A stretch of 60,000 nt of DNA, taken from assembly GCA_037447655.1 (NCBI GenBank), contig JBBHKE010002842.1:126001-186000 (forward strand). Direction: 5' to 3'. The DNA is from Zygnema cylindricum (lineage: Eukaryota > Streptophyta > Zygnematophyceae > Zygnematales > Zygnemataceae). The translations under genes were made by a program, and so were the position numbers. Shown piece by piece: positions 29,279 through 41,589 of this stretch (its first letter is position 1; every line of letters starts with the position of its first letter). Under the pieces are notes generated by a model. The model saw only the letters and a program-made list of their open reading frames with translations, had not been told where the DNA came from and did no database searches.

Positions 29279-29837
29279 CACCTCGAATCGCTATTAGCGT
29301 GTATAATGCTAATTCGGTTCCCCTAAATTTTGACCCAAATTCTTAAATAGAATTAGTAATTCTATTTTTTTCTTCACGCCTTTTAGGGTTCTCTTCCAAT
29401 TAGCGTTAATAACGAAAGTACTCTGCGTTTTAAATAGTATGGTGTACGGTTAGTGTCAGACCGTACAAAAATGTACCTTTCTTAGTGAAAAAGTACAGAA
29501 AATAATTTAACATAGGCGCTCGTGCATGTGAATGTGCACTGGAAGAAAGGGATGAAATCGCGTCGCCCAAAACCCCGTTCTTACATGTTCGTCCGTTGAC
29601 CGCTAAAATTACGGGACGGCGTACGATTTCAAAGATTTTGTACAAGTACCTATATTACTGTAAGCATGTTTACGGCGGGTATTTATTTTTTTGAAAAACC
29701 CGAATTAGAATTAGTAAAAAAATAGAAATTAGAAAATGTTTTTTTTTAGAATTTTGAAATTCCCAATTAGCGTTAATAACTCGAGTAATTTTTTTACGCT
29801 ATTTATTTCTTGACGCTAATAGCGATTCGCGGTGTAG
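29279..29837. mobile_element. GAATCGCTATTAG-family MITE with internal insertion
   Basis: The ends CGAATCGCTATTAGCG and GCTAATAGCGATTCGCGG are in inverted orientation. The expected MITE of about 210 bp is split at about 29415-29695 by unrelated sequence containing GTACGG-type words. Confidence 0.65.
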
Positions 29838-30934
29838 TGAAGCCTTCTCTCGGAAGTACTTTAGTGCGTATTTATTTTTTAGTGCGGTATTGCTGTTTCG
29901 CGTCCGTATTACCTTCAAGAAATAGATCCATAACGGAATGGAACAACCGGAAGAACCCTGTGCATATTTGTTTACCTTTCGACTTCCTTTAGAGGAATCA
30001 GCAATTTTCAGACTCTTTTCCAGCTTTTCTTTATTAGCTTCTGCATATAGTACGAATAGCCAGATTCTGATGTCACTTTAGACATAGCTGGTCCAAGACG
30101 TTTTTTAGTGTGCTTTTTCCACATAAGCTGATTAGTAATTACGCGAGACACCGTAGTTGTTACGTCAACCGAATGAAGAAAATTCTATTTTTACTGTTTG
30201 TCTCACTGGAGACTTTGAGAGACGTTCTGGCCGTCCAGATTAATGTAATCTAGACGGCCAGAAATTGCGTTATGGTCATTCAATGTGGATGATGATGTTT
30301 ACCGCGTTTTGCCAGTCTCTTATCTCCTTCCTGTCTTACACGACCGTACATGATACGGACTGTACTTCTTCATTTAACAGCTGTATACAAAAGTGACATC
30401 CAGCGTCACTATTGGTCAAAGTATATTCGGGAATCTGGTAGATTTTCTCGCGATTCTTGTCTGATTTGACTTCTGTTTCCGTCTTTCCGAACCTTGTTGA
30501 CTTTGTCTTTTTGGAATAGTAAATGGGTGAGGATCGTGACAGTTAGAAGACGGATATCGGTCGTCGGATTTCCTGCCGCGTTGAATGGTAAGCAGATAAG
30601 CAGGTATTACATGGTCCCAGCAGATTAGCGACCAATCTGTGAGACCAGATTAGTAACGGTCATCGTCTAAATAATAAACCTTTAGTGCCGGTTTACCGAT
30701 TACAGTTGCACTTAGAATAAAAATGAGGAATTGCCGGTTTGCATTTGCATACTTCAATTTTTGTCGGGCCTTGGCAGTTGGCACATACGTCATAAAGTAC
30801 GAACTATATTAGGTGATACGAATGGATGGTGAGACTCTAACAGGCGATAAAATCTCCGTGCAAATATTAGGGGAATATGAGTATATGACGAATATCACAG
30901 CTCAGTAGTCACGATTCGTGTGTTCTTCGGGCTA

Positions 30935-31030
30935 ATTTTTGCTTAGGGTTTAGGTCAGGGTTTAGGGTTTATTAACAATAAACCCAGGGTTAGGGTTATG
31001 TCAGGGCTTAGGGTTTAGGGTTTAGGGTTA
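30935..31030 (+). repeat. Interstitial telomere-like repeats, unit 2
   Basis: The duplicate of 27665-27760, with one more TTTAGGG unit (GGGTTTAGGGTTTAGGG at the end). Confidence 0.7.
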
Positions 31031-31262
31031 AATATTCTTGCACGCCTTGTTAAATTTTAAAATTTATACCTCTATGACCAGCAAGTACCCGGTTTCTTTA
31101 TTTTTCACCGTACGGGTGATTTCTAACGCACCGCATTTTATTTATTTTCTTTACAATCTGTTTATAGATTATTATTTTTTGTCGGGCCTGTCGTTTAGAG
31201 TGCGTATGTTGCGGGCAAGGAGCTTGTAAAAGTCGTCATGATAGCCTGTCGTTTCGCTTGCC

Positions 31263-33921
31263 GTACCGTTCAACCTAAAAACTGTACGTTTCCGAATACT
31301 TTTTCAAAATTCTCCTGAAGTTCGTTGTCGCGTAGCTCCAATTTAGATTTTGGGTTAATGACGAAGATAACTGGTCCATATGAATCTCCCCTTTTAAAAC
31401 GGCCAATCGTGAAAATATATGTTTTTTTTGTACTTTAGTACGAAACTATGAACACTTTTAGTACGAACTGACACATTTTATACACTCCAATATTTAGGAA
31501 CTGTCCAAACTGTACTGTAGTTGACTCGAATAAAATTATACCTATATTAACATAAAGGAAATCTAGGATTATTAATTCTATTTTAGGTTTGAGGATCAAA
31601 ATTTTGAGTGCGCGGATATAGTGTTATCAACACTATAAGATATTCTCGGTCTAGCCCCCGGGCAACCCCGCGCTTCCGTACGTAAAAGCTCGTTTGGAAA
31701 TTGATGCGTTGACCGCTTTCAAAACCAAAAGAGTCGGTGGTGTACTTTTTTGGCTATTTCGAGGGTCACGTCACAGTCTCGTGGAAATTGTCGGTCCTAT
31801 CTTTATTCCGATTGGTTACATTTGTCGTCGCCCGAAGCATGTAATGTCCTGTCTAATAAATGTGGCACTAAAAATAAATAAATTGACATATTGCATGATG
31901 GAACCTCGCGTCGGCTTCTATGCTACTATAATTAGTGATTACATACAACAACGTAATAAAAACGTTTTTTTACGATAAAATATTAAAATTCAACCCGTAG
32001 GCTGGTCCTAATTGGTTGAATTCCATTAGGGTTTCCTATATGCACATATGCGAAACAGACACATAGTCATCTGTTACCGGTCGGGTTGTCTCGGGCGGTT
32101 AGCTGTTTAATTTGTCCTTTTCCCAGCTGTCAAGATGGTCATCTGTGACGTGTGTGGTATTGCCACGTAGGATTATAGGTCATGTTCTACTTGCAACGAA
32201 TGGGAGAAAAAAACAATTGGCCGTCTCTAAACATAGGGAGGAAATTTAAAATATTTTAGTGTGGATCCATGCGTTTTTTTTTGCGTGACCTTCGGAAATC
32301 GAATCTCAGCATTTGAAATAATGAAACCTGTTTTCTTGGAACTGTTTTGAAAGCCGTACAATGTCGCAGGGTGTCCGAAGGGTTGGTTGGAAAATCAGCA
32401 GATTCTGCTTGTCTTTTCTGCTAGAAAGTACAGTACTGTATCAATCGAATCGCATTTGGACTTTTTGTAGGTGGCTGAAAAGTGAAAACCATTGACAGTA
32501 CGGTACAGTTAAACTTCGACATTTGTGAATAAAAACAAAATATCGTCACCTCTCTAGGTGGTTGACGTAATCGCGTATCTTTGTGGAAAATCCATGTGAG
32601 CTGGCGCCAGCTGTCATAAGTCTAATGACAAAGATTTAAAACTAAATTAAAAGTTTAAAACCTGTTTCAAACAAAGCATGTAAAATGACGTCTCTCGTGA
32701 TTGCCTTTTTTTTGCGCTATATAACCGGAGGTTGACGAAGTCGTTTGAAACGTCATCATGAACACGTGTCTGGACATGTAACTTCCGTGTCTGCAGTTTT
32801 TCCGACAGTTTCGAGGCAAGTGGAAACATGAGAATGGTAAAGGATCAGTCCCGGATTTACACGTGAGGGAAGATTTGAATGCCGCGTGAGGCATTTCATT
32901 GGGTTACAAAAAGTACAGAGTGACCGGATACCTGTTTTGCGTGTTTTCCGGATCAGAAATGACAAAAGTACAGTACTTGTAGTGGAGTGACTTTCTACCC
33001 GGTCAGAATCAGCTGTACGGAGTGAGGTGTACGCGTGTCGAAAGTTCGCATGCGTTGATCCTAATGGAATTGTAACGTGTGCAACCGGCCTTAACTGTTA
33101 GGATCACGTTTTCTTTACACACTGACAAGTTTACAGAGACAACGCGCTTAAAGGGAAAGGCGGTCGGTCAACTCTGGTCTGCCACAGTCACCAGAAGGTC
33201 AACGCTATTAGACTCACTGGCCGAAACGTCAGACCGAGGAACTAGAACCACGACAGCATTTTCTGCAATCGTTGCTTCTCGTTGGTCAAATTTTAAAACT
33301 TTTTGTCCCTTGCAAATTTGTCTTTGATGGTCTAATTTGACCATCTGTCCTTCCAATAATTTTAAACGACAACATTTCTGCAACAATCGTTCCCTGTCAT
33401 TTCTGACCGCGTTTTGTCAAGTTGTGACGTTGGCGAAATAATAACAACGCTCTCTACGGTAAAAGCGGGTGGATTTGCTGACTAGACAAACCATTCGGAA
33501 ACAGCGTTGTCGAGTGCAACACCGCATTTCTGTACGGCTAGTTCGTGTTTTTGTCCTACTGCCACATATGGAACTACACTTTATAATGGAAAGTATGATC
33601 AAGCGAAGACGTGACACTTGCCAGTCTACTGTACTGTCTACGGGTACTTTTCACTGATAGAGTCTGACGCTCAGAGTTTAGTACAGTACACCTGTGTTCA
33701 AGCTTCTCCAAGAGTTCTAGTATTTCAAACCCTAATCTGCGAACACTGCAGGAACTAGAAACTGGAGAACCACTTGACCTTCACTTTTTAAAGTAGACCA
33801 GCAGGATCACCATCTATTGCAGAGGAACCTTTGACCTAATTCATGCGCCTTTTTTCAATCAAAACCCTAATTCTCTACTAGTCTTAATCCTCTCCATCAT
33901 ACGTGTGGAGGACCTTCCACC
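31263..33921. other. Gene B upstream region
   Basis: No gene or repeat family was recognised. A frame at 31694-31978 is open but matches nothing known to me. Short inverted words (GTGTTATCAACACTA at 31620-31640) occur. The last 60 bases lead into a start with a good context (CCACCATG). Confidence 0.35.
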
Positions 33922-36900
33922 ATGTCTGGCACCATGTCTGGCTGGCTGTCTGTATTCAACAGTCGTTCGTTTACCACCACAGAAGATGAATCTCCAACCA
34001 ATCCCAGCTTGCCATCTGTTATTACTGCGTACGACGTTGTTGTTGCCACAAATAATTTTTCTGAAGCTGGATTAATAATCCGAGACGAGCATTGTGAAAT
34101 ATACAGAGGAGTATTGGAAAGCGAGTTAGTTTCCGTACATAGAATGCTAGGTGTCAGTCAAAGTGAAGTAAAACAGAAAGTTTTGCTAATGCATAGCTTA
34201 AACCATCCTCATGTTTCTAAGTTGATTGCATGGAATCCTGACAGAAGCAGCATTATAACGGAACGTATGGAATACGGTAGTTTAGAACAGAGATTGCAAG
34301 AAGGAAAGCTACCTTTTGGCGATAGATTTCGGATATTATGGGAACTTCTTTTGGCTCTCAGGTATTTGGATAGCAAAGGAGCTCCAATGTACGCATTTAG
34401 TTCCGCACTTGTTTTTTTGGATAAAGACGATAGGTGCAAGTTTACTTATACTATGAGAAAAAATCGTTCCGAGAAACAGTTAGTCTGTAGTGTTGGATAT
34501 CTCCTTGTTGAGATGTTGACAGGGCTTTCTAAAGATAAAGTTATTGATTTAGTTCATCTACTTCAAACCAAGTCAAATGCTTCGTCAATTCTCGCGGAGA
34601 AACTTGACCATCGTGTGTGTGAAGCTTGGAGTTTATCTCTGGTTGGGGAGATTATTGGAGTGACTTTATCCTGTTTGAAGGTTTTTAAACAACGTTGGAA
34701 ATTCAAGAAACTATTTGCAGCTATTGCTGCAATTGCGGAAAGGGGAAAAATGGATATTGTTTCGGACAGGTCTTCAACTCCGTCACGCATGACTCCGACA
34801 AGTCCGGCACCAACAAAAATGACTAAGGTATAGTTAAGGGTATAAAGGGGCACCAGGTTTTTGGCTTTTTACGTCGTATAAGAATCATGGGTTTAAAGCT
34901 TTTTCTTTTATTTTTTCCTTAGTCGAAAGCAAAATCAAGTCATTCAGTCAATTTTACAACCACATCGCAAAGGCATTCGTCCAGGTGTCCAAAACTTATG
35001 GGAACCGGACCATATTTGCTTTTCTGTTCTAGTTGTGACTATTTTTCCTCATTGTCTTGTAAAAGCTTGCCATTTCTCTTGTTTGTACTATAAGTTTAAA
35101 TAAATGTGTGCCAGGATTTTGTCTTTTGTGCAGATTCAGACCAATTTGGTTGCTAAATCCACATTATTTATAAGTTCAGAGGAACTTTCGTGTGCAACAA
35201 ACAATTTTTCTCCTGCCAACATAATTGGAGAAGGAGCATTTGGTGTGGTTTACAAGGGATATTACAAAGAATCAGAAGTAGCCATTAAGAAGCTCATTCC
35301 GGGCAACCTAAGAAGTTCATTTCAGAGAGAGGCTCAATTGCTTCATGGAATAAATCATCCTCATGTACTTTCTCTTATTGGTTTTGATCCCAATGGACCC
35401 TGTTTAGTGACCAAATATATGGCTGGAGGCAGCATTCAGACTTGGCTAAAAGGTGAGAGAGGGATTCTCATGTGGGATGATAAAGTGCGAATTTGTCGAG
35501 AAATGGCTTCCGGCGTGGCATATATGCATAGTCAAGGAGTGGTTCATCGTGACCTGAAACCGGCAAATGTATTTCTTGACGAAGATAGAAAATGCAAAAT
35601 TTGTTATATGGGACTCTCCAAACTTTTTGAGGGAGACTATTTGGCAGTTTCTGCGTGGCAAGGAACGAGAGGATATATGGACCCGCATGCTTTAACTACT
35701 GGAAGCCTCAATTTAAAGTCAGATACTTATGCTCTTGGGCTCAACATTTTGCAATTGCTCACAGGAATAGAGTCTATCCAAGATCTCCATACTTTGTTAG
35801 GTCAAATGACTCAGTTGCATTTGGACCCTTCTTTCTCAAGAAGTTCTAGTTCAAAGTACGACGTCATTTGGGATGTACCAGATTCGAGTCCGAGCCGGTG
35901 GGATGGAAGTGATTTTTGTAAAGTTGTGGAAAAGGTTTGTGCTCATCTGGACTATGAAAGTAATGCAATGCCCAAGAAGGTTTTACACCGAGTCGTGGGA
36001 CTTGTTCTCCGTTGTGTAGAACGGACACAAGACCTTAGGCCGTCGTTAGAAGGAAGTTTGTTACCTGCTCTACAAGAACTACATGCTGTAAGACATTTAG
36101 GATGCACAGGAAAAGGAAATTTGTCTCCTGCAGAACTGAATGCTACAGCCAGAAAAGTGACAGGAAAATCTGCTATGTCTACTATGGAGTATTTCAGAAC
36201 TTCCTCTACAGGAAGAGTTCACAATGAAAATTCTGCTGCGGTAACCAGGGATGATGGGAGTTTAGGGAGGGGCATTGCAGTAGAGGAAAGGACTGACGAA
36301 TTGGATGATGGTGTTAATAGGGAAGAGAGGGACTTACAAAGGGACGATGAAAGCAAAACTGCTGAAGTTGCCAGTGGCTTAGATGCTTCTGGACCTGAGT
36401 TTGTGTTTGTTGTTCAAAATGAGAAAGTGGGAGTTGAAGTTGACAAAGCTGTTGGGAGTAAAATAGAGGAAAATAACGAAGTTGACAAAGCTTTGAAGAA
36501 AGAGGAGGACACCGATGATACAGAATTGATGGTGAAGCTAAAGTTGGACACTGTGGCGCCTATAATAACTTCAGTAGACTCTCAGTTATCTGTCGTACAT
36601 GCAAGAGCATCCACACTTCGGGAAAGTAGCCAGCTGGTTGTTCAGAAAAGAAGAGAGGCGACAAAAAAAGCTTTGGATGCTGCCACTAAGGTAAAGCATT
36701 TGGAAGCACAAACTGCTGAAGCTTACGAAGAAGAAAATTTGGCAATTTTGAGTGAACAGACAGAAGAGGCAGAGAAGGCAGCAAAGGCAGCAATTGCTAA
36801 AGCTCAGGAAGCAGAAGAGGAATTCGATGCAATTTTGTCTGCAGTCCTGGAGGCAGAAAAGGAGGAGGAGGAGGCAGAAACGAAGGGAGTATGGCTTCTG

Positions 36901-38830
36901 GAGAATGTGAAGCAGGTGAAGACTAATCAGTCCTTATCTTGCAAATTATTTTCATGTTTGTCGTTGTTGCATCATTGGTTGAGTGTTTGGAATGTCGAGA
37001 TCAACTATGGCTCTTGGTTCATTTTTAAGACCACATGTTTTCAGTGGGGAGCAGTCTACAATTCCTGTTTGCATGTCTCGCAGGTATTGTCGGCTAAGTT
37101 TCTAAAGAGTTAAAGATTTGTAAATTCGAATTGTTCGCAAACTGAGCTAGAGTAAATTCTTTTATTGGTTGCATTGTCGTGACCACTGTAGCTTTAGAAT
37201 CTAGGGGTGTAGCTGTCTTGATCCCTTAAATTGTGCAAATTTATGTTTCATTACAAACTATGATGCCTGTAAATGGTGGTTCAATCTGATGTTGCGATTA
37301 TTTATGTTTAATTTAACCTTTTTACTTAATAAATCTTGATTGTTTATTTTGCAGAAGGCCCTAGTGAAGGCAAGATATGAAGAAGATAATATGATCGCCA
37401 AAAAAGAAGATTTGGAGAGATTGACAGCAGAACAGGAAGCTTTATCTTTAAAGAAATGGGCCGGGAAATCGGAACTATTAGAAATAGACAAAGATGCTGA
37501 GATGCTACATCAGAAGGAAAAGGAGTTAATCATTACCAAAAATACGAACAAAGAAATACTTGAAAAGAAAAAGGACGAGCTATTAGAGTTAATTGCTGAA
37601 CTACAGCGTCAGCTCGCAGAGAAGGAGAAAGAGCTAGAAACATGTGAATATATGCTTGAAGAAGTCGATCAGGACTTTGTTACAGAAACGTCAAATCTGG
37701 ATGAAAGAAGATCTGGGCTAGAAAAAGAAGCAGAAAAAGTGCTTGCTGAAACCATTGAGGCAGAGGCTGAGGCAGAGAAGCTGGCTAAAGAGAAGTCTCG
37801 TTTGGAGGAACTTCACAATCAAAGTGAATTGAGTGTAAAAACGTTTATGCAAGTTGTTGCTGATGCTGGAAAGTTGTTGGAAAAGCTGGAAATGACTGCA
37901 AAAGCTCGGTCAGCTACGTCTGCACTTGCAACTTTGAGAGAATCAATAAGACAGTCAGCGATTCGGGAAAGAAATGCTGTGAAAGAATGGCAAGATATGC
38001 GGCAAAAGGCTGGGGAATTAAGAGCGTCAATGGAGGTGGGTTTTCTACTTGTTGACAGGGACAGCAAGTCTGTATGCTTGAGTTCAAAAATGCAGGTCGA
38101 TTCATGAAGGTGCTTCATAACACGTCTTCCGTTTGTTTTGATTCTAAAGTTTCATCTTTCTGCAATACAAGTCACTTTTAGAATGTACTTTAGTATCAAT
38201 AGAAACTAATTTAAATAATCATGACATTTGGTGTGACAGGAACTTTCTGTTTCCAAGACAAGGCTGCAACTTCAGATGGCTATGAGTCAACAAATTATGG
38301 CATCGTCCGAAATGAGTGTGAGACTGCTTCAAGCAGAAAAAAGGGCTGCTGCAACTTCCAAAAATTTCAAAGAGGCTGCTCAACTTGCTGGTGAAGCAAA
38401 GCTTCGTATGGACGAAAAAACTGAAGCTGAAAATAAACTGCAGATTTTAAAAGCAGAACTGGAAGAAATGATAAACAAAGAAAATGTGGAAGCAGCTGCG
38501 GCTGCTGAACTGGAAGTTTCACTGAAAGAAAGTGAACAAAATATGGCTATGGTAAGATGCGAATGGCTGAGATTAGTATCGGCGGCAACAAGAATACAGA
38601 TGAAAGTTGCTTTGGAAAGGGAAGAAGTCGCGAAGGCGGAGTATTTGAAAAGTGAGGCGGCGGCGGCAGATAAAGAAGCGGAAGCGCTTTGGACGGACTG
38701 TGGCCTTCAAGCTCCTCCGTTTGAAAATCGGACGGTCGAGGAAAGAAGCCAGAAAAGCTGGTTAGAAATGGACGAAAGAGATTCTGACGACGTTTTTGAC
38801 GGCCCGGAGGAAACGGAACTGGGTGTGTAG
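33922..38830 (+). CDS. Gene B: pseudokinase-kinase-coiled-coil protein
   Basis: Exons 33922-34827, 35134-36915, 37355-38035 and 38240-38830 join with GT-AG introns, all phase 0, into about 1319 aa ending TAG. Domain 1 (about 27-280) is a pseudokinase related to gene A (ATNNFSEAGLI, HPHVSKLIAWNPD, YGSLEQRL) without Gly loop, Lys, HRD or DFG. Domain 2 (about 314-620) has GEGAFG (334-339), the VAIK lysine 354 and HRDLKPAN (440-447). At the DxG position it reads YMG (460-462), so the Mg-binding Asp is lost. A long Glu/Lys/Ala-rich coiled coil (about 690-1300) follows. Domain 2 resembles plant U-box/RLCK-IX kinases, which carry DVG there. Kinase activity is doubtful; a dimeric scaffold or regulator is inferred. 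Confidence 0.86.
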
Positions 38831-39080
38831 GGTTCTTGTTTCGGCTTTACGGGAAAATAGAATTCTATTCGAACTGGGAACGCAAGACGACTTTTAAGGT
38901 TCTCGTTTCAGGGAAAACTGAACGGGGTAATAAGGTTCTATGTGAACGGACAGAGCGTTATCCGTGCTACAAGTTTTTGAGCACAGTAATAAATTTGCGG
39001 GAATAAGTGTTCTATTGAACCGAAGAAATGCCACCATTACGGGGGATCTAGCTACAAATATAGTCTTAGTAAGATGAAAA

Positions 39081-39086
39081 AATAAA
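39081..39086 (+). terminator. Candidate poly(A) signal of gene B
   Basis: AATAAA lies about 250 bases after the gene B stop, in AT-rich DNA. This is position and motif only. Confidence 0.4.
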
Positions 39087-39089
39087 GTT

Positions 39090-40834
39090 TTGAATCAAGA
39101 AAGAATCGCCTTCAATTTTTAGTTGGAATGAAGATAAGCTTAATATTTTTTCATTTTTATGCTTAATATTCAGTAAAGACAAGGTTAAATTTTTGTCCTT
39201 TTTATAGAGTATATGTTTATGCCATCGCTATATATCACGTATATTTGTGATAAAGAGGATTGCTAACATTGTTTTAATTATATTTAAAGCAGTGTACATA
39301 GTTATTCTTGATAGGACTGAGTAAATTGCAATTTTTAAGCAGCAGTGTCCTTTGAAATAAGTGAAAATAGTTATCTTATCTTGTATTATTAGAATTGTCA
39401 CTTTATTATTTACATTATTTATAGAAAAATGAAAAAATCCAAGGTTTGGAAAAGGACTATAGGGTCTCATTTGTAAATGCTGCTGTGACATGGTAGACGA
39501 TTGTACACATTTTAAAACAATTTCCCATCTTATCGTATATGGGAACAAATCTTATAGTATATTGGTTCTAATTACCAAATGAGAAACAGCCTAGCATGTT
39601 TTAGAAGCATTCCCGGACTAAGGTTTTTTAGGTTTTTTAGCCAACGTAAAAAATATTTATTCCAATCTCATTTTTTTTTTCATTCTTAAACATTTTTATA
39701 ATTGTTACTTTGTGAAGATTCAGCCATAAAATGAATGCCTCCTTACAAGCCCTATGATCTTTCCTTTTTTTGTTTTCCTGTGCTTTAATTCCCAAAGATA
39801 ATATAAGTTTACTTGTTTTTGTTCATGTATTTTGTTCAAGATAATTTTTTTGTCTTATACCCACGACAATTATCTCGTTCTTTCTTTCAATTTTCCAGAG
39901 GAATTTGTCTGTTTCATGACCTACAGTAACCTCCAGGAAAAACCTCCAGGAAAAACAGTGTCAGTTTTTCATTTTGTAAGGAACCACCTCGAAGTTAATC
40001 TGTTTCGGGTAACTGGATTTTCATGTGATGCTTATCCAGGAACTTTTTACTATATTATTCGATCGACCATTTATATATTTATTTATTTATTTTTTGTACG
40101 GGATAAAGTGGATGCCAGGATAGTCACAATTAGTTGACAGGAATATCACAAGTTCGTCGATAAAACATCAAAATGTTTGAATTGCGATACTGGTGTCTTT
40201 TTGAGTGATATAGTCAACTTTTGTTTTCAGAATTTCTAAATCATTATTAAGTCAGGAGGTTTTCACAAAAAGTTTATAACTTATAATCTGAAGAAAATGG
40301 TCATTCATTTTTAACTCAGTCGGAAGTTTCTGCGCCATTGAATTTTTTCCTGAAGACAAAATTTTCTCCTCAAAGAAATCGAATTGACTGCTGAGAAAGG
40401 TTTCAGTATTAGAAAAAACAGAAAAATGATCAGAATGACCCAAAAATGTTGTCTCTCCTTTCCAAACTATCTGTCGCCGAATTATAGCAGGCGCCATGTA
40501 ACTTGTACGAGATTAATGGAAGCACTAGACACATAATACGAGGAGAATTTCCGTCTGCAAAAATTAGACGTTAAAATCCTCTGAAAAGGTATAATCCATT
40601 ATGAAGTGATGAAACTCGATCTGAAACTAATTGGTAGCTCTATTCTTAAAGGTTGCCTGTTTAGTTTACAGAGCATTCCTTCAAATATGTATTCGGTACT
40701 CCCGTAGACTTTGCACGCATTTTTGCACTTTTGACCTATGATTTACGTGACGCTGCAATACTTTCGAAAATCAGGATTGGTAAAACGCACAGCGCTAATG
40801 CTTCATTAGCCAATACGAATGGAATCTACAGTAC
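39090..40834. other. Intergenic, no gene seen
   Basis: AT-rich DNA with a short direct repeat (CCTCCAGGAAAAA twice at about 39930-39955). No supported gene. Confidence 0.4.
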
Positions 40835-41051
40835 ACCGTGAATCGCTCTAGTGTTAATGTTTTTTTAGACACTTAAAACATATTTTCTCTGTGCACACTT
40901 GTCGGATTGAAAATCTGATGGTTCTGATTCAAAAGCAAGGTTATCACCTTTCAATTGGTGGTCTCCAATCATAACATGGACACGTGTGTACGGAGAAAAG
41001 ATGTTCTAAGTGGGAAACAAAATGTTAACACTAAAAGCGATACGAGGTGTA
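40835..41051. mobile_element. Foldback MITE, second copy
   Basis: Ends GTACACCGTGAATCGCT and AGCGATACGAGGTGTA are inverted. The inner segments CACTTAAAACATATTTTCTC and GGAGAAAAGATGTTCTAAGT also pair. Same family as 28714-28936. Confidence 0.75.
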
Positions 41052-41053
41052 GT

Positions 41054-41195
41054 GTATACCGTGAATCGCTATTAGCGTCAAATAACGCTAATTCGGCACC
41101 CCCAAATTTTGACCGTCGAACTTAAAATAGCATTAATAACTCTAATTGTTTTTTTACGTTAATATACTTATTGTTCAATTAGCGTTAATAACTCT
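41054..41195. mobile_element. GAATCGCTATTAG-family MITE, truncated
   Basis: It starts TACCGTGAATCGCTATTAGC and keeps GCTAATTCGGCACCCC and ATTAGCGTTAATAACTC motifs, but the right terminal repeat is missing. It stands directly beside the foldback MITE. Confidence 0.6.
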
Positions 41196-41589
41196 ATTTT
41201 GGACAATGTTATTGTAAAGGAAAAATTTATTGCAAAAATTATGATGGTAAAACCATCTGAGTACAAAAGGGGTAAAACTGAAAAACACTTTTGGAGACTG
41301 CAAGAGTCACAAGAAAGTAAACTACGCCCAAAAACTGAAATGAAACAGAACAATACTAACAAGAGCAAAGAACCAGAACAAAACTATAACGAAGTTAGAC
41401 CGCCTACGAAAGGAAAAAACCTAGAATAGCCTACCCATAAACAAGCTAAGGTCCACAACCACGGAGATCATGGATGTGAACCGGGTCCATTGGTGGAAGG
41501 TCAGAAAGACCCGCCTGTCATCAGCTAGTGTGCTACAGCAAAGGAGAGCCGCAACCTACGCCCGCTGAAGTGTAATTGAGACACGTTGA

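Larger units (their letters stand above)
28060..31262. repeat. Tandem duplication unit 2
   Basis: The second copy of the 21.8-27.99 kb segment ends at 31262, after CTGTCGTTTCGCTTGCC, where similarity to unit 1 stops. It lacks the insertions at 22.83-24.42, 24.59-25.28 and 25.48-26.93 kb and so gives their pre-insertion state. It has its own MITEs. Confidence 0.85.

Noticed and set aside
31694-31978. Open frame of 94 codons upstream of gene B
   Set aside because: No family match, no splice or start context, and no second copy to test it.
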